Assembly: GCF_037975245.1 (NCBI RefSeq)
Contig: NC_092568.1
Coordinates: forward strand, 15,457,001 to 15,521,000
Direction of reading: 5' to 3'
Source of the DNA: Apostichopus japonicus
Taxonomy: Eukaryota; Echinodermata; Holothuroidea; Aspidochirotida; Stichopodidae
Length of the DNA: 64,000 nucleotides
In this document: one piece after another, positions 13,561 through 21,195 of the stretch
Numbering within the stretch: the stretch's first letter is position 1
Layout: each line of letters begins with the position of its first letter
Made by a program: the position numbers and the translations under genes
The notes under the pieces: generated by a model
The model's input: the letters and a program-made list of their open reading frames with translations, nothing else
Databases searched by the model: none
Told to the model about the DNA's origin: nothing

Positions 13561-13790
13561 GAGTACGTCACAACTCCAAGCTGATACACACTTCTTGGTA
13601 GGAAAATCACCCGAAGTTATCACGACAACCACACAAGTGTACCATCGAGAGATATGATGCAAACCAGGCGTGCATAATTTAAAGTAAAAATTAAGCGGTC
13701 AGGCTATGATAAGTTTGCATAGTAGTATTAATTCTGCCGATCCTTGGTTTACGATTAAATTAAGATATTTCGGAAAAATATACTTTGAAT
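13561..13790 (+). other. Candidate 5' UTR part of the main exon
   Basis: It starts after the acceptor TATCTTTCAG and runs into the ATG at 13791. It has several stops in the coding frame, which fits untranslated leader. The intervening 12955-13560 would be an intron of about 606 bp. Confidence 0.35.
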
Positions 13791-15557
13791 ATGGATCAAA
13801 CGAAAATTCGTTCTTCTAAAATTCCTTTACACGCTTTGGGTAGGCAATTTTCTCTCGGTGAGCTGTACGACTGCAGATCAGAAAGAATAATAGCAAGAAA
13901 ATCTTTGTGGAGCAGTGACGTTATCTCGAAAGCAGTTAAAACACGTACACAGAGGAACACTACACACGATATATTAACAAATGTCACGTTTGACAGGAAG
14001 CTCAAGCTCTTTCACGTTGACAACGACTTAAAAGCAAGCATCCTGACTAATTTAGTTTCATTATACGGCTCATCAAAATACCTGTATGACCAAGTGCCAT
14101 CTAACATTCACGAGAAAGTGACTTTACATTTCAAATGTACTACTAAATTTGAAGAACTGGACATTTTAAATTTGATAAAAGAAAAGACTTTGTGTCCTGA
14201 TGTCTTTACAAACGGAATTGGGACCCATGTTGTTTGCGGTATTCAATATGGAGGTGAAGCATTCTTCGTTTTCGATAGTCTGCTTTCAGATGAGTGCCAA
14301 GGGTCTTCGATGAGCTTGCAAGAGGCCGTTGCAAAACTTCCGAAGATCAAATCAGATGGAACGGGACGCTTATCGTTGCCAAGAGAGTTAGAAGAGCAAA
14401 CGAATGGCATAAGATTTAAACTATACAGCGATTTCCCTACTCCACACTGCTCAAATAGATACAGAGACGCAGGTAAGCTTTTCAATACTTTATCGCACTC
14501 TGTGGATGGCAAGAGGAACCCAGCAGTAGCAGTTGAGTATCTACTGTATCCACTTCTCGAAATAGATTCTTTGGCAGCATATCCTGTGCGCCATGTTAGT
14601 GTGAACATTGTATCACAACTTGAAAACACCAACAATCATTTGAATAAGTTAATAAACGACTGTAGCAACATGGGCAGTATGGCCATTATCAAGAAATTCC
14701 CTGATGTGAAGAGGGATATCGAAGAGTTCTTGCAGTTGCTTAGATCAAACAAGCAACATCTTCAAGAAATAACTGGGCGAATAGTCACACGAATAAGAAC
14801 TGGAAGCTTGAGAGATATTGCTTTAGAAACAGTTTTGCGAGATAAGGAGTCTCCGTTCAGACAACATCAACTAGACAACTGGGTTCAACAGAAGATTGTT
14901 CATCTGAAAATACTGAATCATCATGATTCCAAAACGGCCAGAAATACTTCAAACATCGACCTTCCAGGCACTCGTTCATCCCAACGTCCGGCAAACAAGC
15001 CACAATCTCTAGCAAAGACCACGCTGTCCTCTGTTGTAGATTCTCAAAGCTCGTTTGCGACCACTCCCAAATCTTATTCCGAAGATTCTTGTCTCCCAGA
15101 TCGGTCTTCTTCGGGTAATGCATATAATAGTGACTTCATTGTTTGCTTCCACGTAAATATGGATGGGAAGATTTCCTTGACAAAGATGATGAAAAGTTAT
15201 CTCCAGTACATGAAGAGTGGATTTCTGCGAAAGGCGGTAACAGTTCCTGTTTGTACACAATCGTTTGAAAACACATTGCAAAAAGCGGAACAATTTCAAG
15301 ATTTTGTGGAAGCCAACCAGTTGGATGGCCGGTTGAAGTTTAGCTTTTCTGAAAACAGTGATAGCAGTGGAAAGCCCGATGTGTATGTTACAGTAATGAA
15401 GAATGGCACTGTGATTCACCAAAACTACCAAGCGCCAAGCGCACCAGGATGCGCCAAACTCGTAAGATCGGTGAATGACAAACTCGAGTTCAAATGGTCT
15501 GTACCCGAATTCGGCAGTGACGGTATTTCTAACTACGAAGTGCTTACAAAGAAGTAA
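13791..15557 (+). pseudogene. Stonustoxin-like N-terminal module + thioredoxin-like domain (copy 1, segment 1)
   Basis: This 588-codon reading frame starts at ATG 13791; the TTG six bases upstream is not a likely start. Residues 16-30 (LGRQFSLGELYDCRS) and 93-100 (GSSKYLYD) are hallmarks of the stonustoxin/verrucotoxin N-terminal domain, whose fold is related to MACPF/CDC pore-forming proteins. A helical region (about 280-370) matches the position of the focal-adhesion-targeting-like domain. A Ser/Thr-rich linker follows, then a thioredoxin-like domain from about 448 (DFIVCFHVNMDG), then the start of an FN3 domain from about 548. In fish toxins a PRY-SPRY domain ends the protein; here the downstream frames give FN3 and a GTPase. 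The frame ends early because of a frameshift near 15541. Most invertebrate homologues are intracellular proteins, not venom toxins, so toxicity should not be assumed. Confidence 0.75.
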
Positions 15558-16042
15558 AAGGCAGTTGCTCAAGTACGGTCCAAGTCGGCGATGACGGTTT
15601 GGAGTACACCATTAGAAATTTAGAGTCAGGCGAAGCATACGAAATTCAGGTAAGAGCTGCATGCGAAATAGGAGTTAGCAAGTGGAGCTCCTGTTCCTTC
15701 GCACGAACTCTCCCCGCAACAGCACCGGGCAAACCAGATGCATTTCATCAAGTACCAAATGATGTCGTCGTTCGGTGGTCAAAACCCCAAGATATTGCCC
15801 CAAACGCTCAGTTTAGATCTTACATGATCTCGGTGACCGATATATCTGCTGGGGGAACATTTTCCAAGGAAATTGATCCTCAAAGTGGAGAAGAGGCAAC
15901 ATTCTCTAACTTAAGAGCAACTTCAAGCTATAACTTTAAAGTTAAAGCACGTTTTGAAGAGGGAGACACAGAAGAAAGCGAAGTCAGTGATATTTTGAGG
16001 CCCAAACCGAATACAGTTATGAAAGAAAAATTTGCTGGCTGA
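15542..16042 (+). pseudogene. Fibronectin type III segment (copy 1, segment 2)
   Basis: This frame takes over at about 15542, where segment 1 stops, and continues the FN3 fold begun there: the Tyr-Lys-Glu-Val strand, then LESGEAYEIQVRAACEIGVS. A second FN3 domain follows (KPDAFHQVPNDVVVRWSKP to SSYNFKVKARFEEGD). The frame ends at 16042 because of one extra base in an AAAAATTT run near 16030; the paralogue at 61907-64000 has AAAGGTT there and stays open. FN3 domains are protein-interaction modules. The methionine-like start at 15599 is a TTG and is not a real start. Confidence 0.75.
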
Positions 16043-17741
16043 CTCCAAACAGATAAAGAAAGGAAATCCAGCAAGGCATCGTCTTAAATTGAATCAAACC
16101 TTCAGCAATCACGAGGAGAAAATTCGAAAGTGTGAACTAGGAAAAAGTTGCAACGTCAGTACCGAAAAAGTCATAATGGTAGTTGGAGCAACTGGTGCTG
16201 GAAAAACTACCCTTATCAACGGATTGGTGAACCATGTGCTTGGCGTAGACTGGAAAGACAACTTTAGATTCCAACTAATCGTCGATGAAGAGGAAGCCAA
16301 ACAGCGTACCCAAGCTCAGAGCCAAACGAGATGGATAACGTCCTACACACTTCACCATCAAGAGGGTTTTAAAGTGCCTTATTCGTTAACAGTAGTCGAC
16401 ACTCCGGGGTTTGGAGACACAAGTGGCATCAAACGGGATCAAGAAATCACTAAGCAAGTACGCACTTTCTTTACAACCCATGGAGACGAAGGGTTAGACC
16501 ACATCGACGCTATCGGGTTTGTAACCCAAGCGTCATTACCACGATTGACACCAACCCAGCAATTTATCTTCGATCAGGTCTTGTCACTCTTTGGCAAAGA
16601 TATTTCGGATAATATTTTCTTGTTAGTGACATTTGCAGATGGACAGAAACCACCTGTTCTGGAGGGTGTAAAGATGGCAGCGATACCTATGAAAGGGTAC
16701 TTCAAATTCAATAATTCTGCTTTGTATGCTGAAAATGAATCAGGAATCAGACACCAACATATGCCTACGAAAACTAGTAACGTGTCAGGGAGTAACAGCG
16801 AAGACAGCGATGACAACGATTTTGATGAAATGTTTTGGAAAGTGGGCGAAAAAAGCTTTCTGAAGTTTTTCAAGACTCTCAAAACCACACAAGCGAAGAG
16901 TATTTCACTTACTCAAGATGTGTTGAATGAACGCCAAAGTCTGGAAACGCATGTCGCCGGCATACACCAGCACATTAGGACCGGACTGACTAAGCTTGAG
17001 CAGCTTCGAATTGAAGTAGATGTTCTACACAGGCACGAAATTGACATTGAGATGAACAAGGATTTTACATTCACTGTTACTGAAGACACCATGAAATTGG
17101 AGGTCATCCCCACTGGCACTTTTATTACTAACTGCCTGACATGTAACTACACCTGCCATTATCCATGTTTCATCCCCGATGATGAGCAGAAGAAGAGTTG
17201 TGCCGCAATGGACAGAACTAAAGGATTTTGCACGGTGTGTCCTGAACACTGCTTTTGGAACGTTCACAAAAACATGACACACAGATGTGTCATTGTGCCA
17301 GTTGAGAAGCTTAAGACGTCAGGAGATTTGAAAGCCAGGTACAAGGCAGCGAGTGGCAAAAAGTTAACTGCGGAAGAGCTGGTAAAGAAAGTCATGGAGG
17401 ATTTTGATTTGGTACAGCTTAAGGTGCTCTTTTACACGGATGAGGTAAGAAAGAGTCTGGAACGTTGGAAGGAAATTGCACTGAAGCCAAACCCATTGTC
17501 AACTGTAGATTACATTGACGTCATGATTATGTCGGAGGAATCCAAGATGTTACCGGGGTGGAAAGATCGCAAAGAACAACTGGAAGAAGTGCGCCACAAA
17601 GCAGAAACACTACAGCTTCTTGCCAAACCAGGATTCGATCCATTTGAAAACTTTAAGACTACGTACACAGAATTGAGAAAGAAAAATGAAAGTAATGGAA
17701 ATGTATTACAGAAACTAAAGAATTTTTTTAAACATCGTTAA
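16032..17741 (+). pseudogene. AIG1/GIMAP-type GTPase with Cys-rich tail (copy 1, segment 3)
   Basis: Counting from 16032, the G1/Walker A loop GATGAGKT is at residues 52-59 and the G3 motif DTPGFGDTSG is at about 125-134, which identifies an AIG1/septin-like GTPase of the GIMAP type. A coiled-coil-like helical region follows (around 300-340). Next is a Cys/His-rich block (about 365-430) with spacings C-x2-C-x3-C-H-x2-C and C-x2-C-P-x3-C-x4-H, probably metal binding. A charged helical C-terminus ends at TAA 17739. GIMAP-like GTPases oligomerise on membranes and are linked to immunity and cell survival in animals. The frame has no start of its own; it is the continuation of the FN3 segment after a frameshift. 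Confidence 0.8.
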
Positions 17742-17898
17742 CTCATAAATATGTTCCATGCTTGTACTGTCTTTGACCATTCTGTACGATCATTGAGCTA
17801 GGAGTCTTGTATATTATAACTTGTACCTCTGTGATCCCCCACCCACTCTTGTGTAATTCTGTGGTGCTTTTTGCTCCTGTCTAAAAACAGCCCATATC

Positions 17899-17904
17899 AA
17901 TAAA
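17899..17904 (+). promoter_or_regulatory. Polyadenylation signal AATAAA
   Basis: AATAAA lies about 160 bp after the copy 1 stop codon, upstream of a T-rich segment, and would end the copy 1 transcript about 70 bp before the Polinton insertion. Confidence 0.45.
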
Positions 17905-17970
17905 TACGTATCTGCTCTGTTCTATATTCTGTTAGACTCATTTGGTTAAGCACAATAAGTCGGATTTTTA

Positions 17971-17976
17971 GACATC
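17971..17976. repeat. Left target-site duplication of the Polinton (GACATC)
   Basis: GACATC abuts the first base of the element and recurs at 33654-33659 immediately after its last base. The paralogous flank in arm 2 has a single GACATC (minus strand, about 61718-61713). Polintons make 6-bp duplications, so the length fits. Confidence 0.92.
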
Positions 17977-18517
17977 AGTAGTAAAAACGATAGTCCAGGA
18001 CACTTTCTTTGTTATGCAAATGAGGCTATTGTTTAAGGGATTATATTTTTATTAATATTTTTATTAATATTGTTATTAATATTTTTTATAGAATTTTGAT
18101 ATGAATTTTGATATGAGTTTTTGATATGAATTTTGATATATGATTTTTTATTTTTTTCTTATTATTAATATCATTCTTTGTTACAAAAAATAAATGGTAT
18201 GATGTCATATGACAGAACGCCCTCTATTGACAAATTTTAGGCCTAAGTGCGCCCTCCTTTCCAAAGTTTTGAGATAGAAACATGGCACGTTGGCAACAAG
18301 TTTTGACATGATTGGCATCAACAATGGGGTGTGTCAATGGTTGAAAAGGTATGTTAATGAGGAGCTTAAGTAAAGTGCTCTTATGTAAGATGATGAAAAG
18401 GATGATGACGAAGCGGAATTAAAGAAATCTTTAGAAATGAAAAAGAAAAAAAAAGTGCTCTTGTGTAAGATGATGAAAAGGATGATGACGAAGCGGAATT
18501 AAAGAAATCTTTAGAAA
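17977..18517. repeat. Polinton left terminal inverted repeat
   Basis: It matches the reverse complement of 33083-33653 from the tip through the ACGCCCTCTATTGACAAA, ATGGCACGTTGGCAACAAG and GATGATGACGAAGCGG blocks. The inner end holds a ~71 bp unit (AAGTGCTCTT...TCTTTAGAAA) present twice in both repeats, separated by an A/G-rich spacer of different length on each side. AT-rich TTATTAATATT repeats lie at 18040-18090. Confidence 0.93.
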
Positions 18518-18871
18518 AGAAGAAAAAAAAAAGAAAAAAAAGAGAGACTAAGTAAGAATAAATAATATACATAGATAAGGAACTATCGAGAACAAAAACA
18601 AAACAACTTATAACTTAAATCAATGAAAAGAAATACATTGCCTGTTTAAGAAAGACGGATCTTAAATATAAATAAGAAAAAAGAGAAACTCAGTAAGAAT
18701 AAATAATATACATAAATAAATAACTATCGAGAACAATAAATAAATAAATAACTTAAATTAATGAAAAGAAAGAAAAGACAATGCATGTTTAAGGAAGTCG
18801 GATCAGTCTGCTCTTTCTGGAGAAATTGGTGGCCCTAAAAAAGAGCCGTTGGAAATCGTTGGTAAGTTGTC
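18518..18871. repeat. A-rich direct repeat inside the Polinton left end
   Basis: AGTAAGAATAAATAATATAC occurs at 18551 and again at 18692 with similar following sequence (ACTATCGAGAACAA, AATGAAAAGAAA, GTTTAAG), so a ~141 bp unit is present about twice. The strand is strongly A-rich. No gene is visible. Confidence 0.7.
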
Positions 18872-19252
18872 CTACCATTCGATGATGGCCAACTCCTGCT
18901 CGAACTCCACCGTCAACTTGTAGCGGAGTGCCTCTTTATGCACAGCAAACCAGTCGAATTGGGCCAATAGCAGGTACGTCAGTAAAAATCTAACCTGACG
19001 TGCCCTGTGTTCCGTTTCATTGGCCGGAGTTTTGTAGTGAACGTCGTGCACCGAATCCTTCAGCCATATACGCTTGTCTCTGATCCCACTGTTTCGGACT
19101 CTGACCGTCACTTCTTTTAGGAAAATCCTAAACTTAGCTCTGTTGCAAAGCCTAACGAAAGTTTCGCTTTGAACGATCTTTTCAAACTCCTCCTTAAAGA
19201 GAAGTTTCAACTCTTCGCCGTACGCCTGGTATAAACGCCTAGCACTTGCCAT
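18872..19252 (-). CDS. Polinton ORF of unknown function, 126 aa
   Basis: An intact ATG-to-stop frame at the left end of the element. The protein is rich in Leu, Arg, Glu and Phe and looks helical, with a basic middle (VRVRNSGIRDKRIW) and a hydrophobic segment LLTYLLLAQFDWF that is too short and mixed to call a membrane span. I recognise no domain. It is transcribed away from the polymerase block, with the left repeat downstream. Its length and clean frame in a repeat-rich region suggest a real accessory gene, but chance is not excluded. Confidence 0.5.
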   Translation of the reverse strand: MASARRLYQAYGEELKLLFKEEFEKIVQSETFVRLCNRAKFRIFLKEVTVRVRNSGIRDKRIWLKDSVHDVHYKTPANETEHRARQVRFLLTYLLLAQFDWFAVHKEALRYKLTVEFEQELAIIEW

Positions 19253-20306
19253 TATGGTGAAAAGTACAATTTGAAGTCCAAAAAACGACTGAAGTTTTGA
19301 ATAAGATGAAAACTCTTTTTAAAGGAAAAAGGTAAGAAAAGGAATGCAGGTGCTCTTTGTTCACGAGTCTAAAGCTCCAGAGTGAAGCCGGTGATTATCG
19401 TTAAGCCGATCATTAGGTGGTGGTACACAGCGTAAAAAAAAACAAGGTTCAAGTTAGGAAAAGTTTTGTGGATTACCGGTACTCTTTGTTTGACGTAGAT
19501 AAGGAGCTAATTTAAAATGCACGCTGGTACCATCAGAGGGTCTTCGATGAATGAGGGGTTTAACTCAGTAAGTGGAAAAAATAAAGGGTAAGTTAAAAAA
19601 CGAAAGTTGTGTAAGTTTGTCGAGGACTGATTAATGTTTGACGTCCGATAATTGGAAAAAATAAAGGTTAAAGTTAAAAAAACGAAAGTTGTGTAAGTTT
19701 GGCGAGGACTGATTAAAGTTTGACGTTACGTAAGGAGCTTAAATCCGTTGCACGGTGGTACGATTAGAGGGTCTCCGGTGAATTCGGGGTTTAAAAATAA
19801 AGGTTAAGTTGCGTGAGTTGCGTAAGTTGCAAAGTTGCGTAAGTTTGTCGAGGGCTAATTTACATATTGAGCCAATAACGGATTTAAGTCTAGGGGAAAT
19901 GATTTGTGTCGTTTTCGCCATGTGTTTACTGGCCTATCCTAAGTCGAATAACCAATCACGCGCTCAGATTGATTTTAGACATGCGCATTGAATGTCTGAG
20001 TGGCAGGACCAACCTAAATCGATGTCGAATAACCAATCACGGCTCTAGTGATTTTTAGACATGCGCATTGAATGTTTGAGTGGCAGGACCATCCTAAATC
20101 GATGTCGAATAACCGATCACGGCTCTAGTGATTTTTAGACATGCGCATTGAAGACATGAGCATGAGGGCCACGCCGTTTCAGTTTCTCGGGCCTCACTCT
20201 TACCCACGCGTTTGATCAAGATAGAAGTCAATTGACATCACCAACTTGTCGAAATATTCGTTCTAAGTTTTCACACTTACGTTAACTAAAACCCAAAATA
20301 TCTATC
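19253..20306. repeat. Polinton internal tandem repeats, left side
   Basis: A ~95-100 bp unit (AAAATAAAGGTTAAGTTAAA, CGAAAGTTGTGTAAGTTTG, CGAGGACTGATTAA) is repeated at about 19570-19720, with partial copies on both sides. A second ~80 bp unit starting GAATAACC at 19946, 20027 and 20107 (with TTTTAGACATGCGCATTGAA) is repeated almost three times up to about 20155. No ORF of note. It lies upstream of the leftward ORF and the rightward polymerase block, so promoter elements could sit here. Confidence 0.75.
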
Positions 20307-20415
20307 ATGGATGCCACGAATCATAAAATTGTAGCTGCTTCTTGCTTTGAGGATTTGGAAGTCATCGCTGCTGAGGAAATCCTGAACGAGAGGGAACGTG
20401 AGCAATTTTTTGAAC
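20307..20415 (+). CDS. Candidate spliced leader exon of the polymerase-side gene
   Basis: From ATG 20307 the frame is open for 36 codons plus one base, with acidic, well-biased codon content. It then meets the donor GAAC|GTATGT and a TA microsatellite. The intron 20416-20605 (190 bp, GT to AG) contains (TA)n at 20421-20476. Joining to 20606 keeps the downstream frame, which reaches ATG 20608 and the acidic ORF. Without splicing the frame runs into Tyr-Ile repeat sequence. This is a coordinate-level inference; no transcript evidence is available. Confidence 0.5.
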
Positions 20416-20421
20416 GTATGT

Positions 20422-20479
<58 letters not shown>

Positions 20480-20605
20480 TTAAGAAGGAATCATTTATTC
20501 AATTCAAAATAAAAGACATTCCAAATTAAACTAAATTCAATCTTTGGAAAGTAAATCATCATATTTTAGTTAGGCTTAGTTCTTATTTGTACGTGTTCTT
20601 AAAAG

Positions 20606-21039
20606 ATATGGTCAGAGAATGGTTAAACGAGTCCGAGTTGTCCAAAAGGAATGCAGTGGAGACTGTATTTGACCGGCTAGCTGATGGCGGGGAATGTGAA
20701 GGAGTTACTGGTGAAGAAATAATTTCAGTTATCCCTACGCTTCCTCCTGTCGGTGAAAGTTCATCAACCGCCCCTATTCGACCACAAGACACAGACCAGG
20801 GTATCGTAGTAAGGGTCAACGAAGGAGCTTCGACTTCTGGACTATCTACACAAGCGCCCCCCGAACAAACCGGAGAAGGCGGTAAACGCTTAAGAGATAT
20901 CGTAGAAGAAGAAGAAGAAGAAGAAAAAGAAGAAGAAGAAGCCATTGACCCTTTATCTGAACATGATACCAGTGAAGACAATTTCAGTAATTATGATGCA
21001 AGTGAATTTTATAATATTGTTAAAGTTACTGAAAAATAA
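20606..21039 (+). CDS. Acidic ORF in frame with, and just upstream of, DNA polymerase B
   Basis: From ATG 20608 the frame encodes a hydrophilic protein with a helical start (MVREWLNESELS), a Pro/Ser/Thr-rich middle and a Glu run (about 13 Glu of 16 residues) near 20908-20940. It ends at TAA 21037-21039. The polymerase frame is the same frame and is open from the very next codon, so one TAA separates them. Either this is the separate 5' ORF of a two-ORF unit, or it is the N-terminal region of the polymerase interrupted by a nonsense change. The conserved region that normally precedes the polymerase start begins right after the TAA, which favours the second view. Confidence 0.6.
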
Positions 21040-21195
21040 GTTAAAAAATTCAAAGCGACATCAAACGATTACTGTATTACGTTTAATTTAATAGAGAATG
21101 ACAGAGTCAATATTGATAATTTCCCCCAAATTTTAAGTCAGATATTTGATCATTTATTAGGTACTGAATTAAGTTCTAATATATCACCTCACGAT

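Noticed and set aside
15009-15572. 187-codon ORF on -
   Set aside because: It is the antisense of the thioredoxin-like and FN3 region of copy 1.
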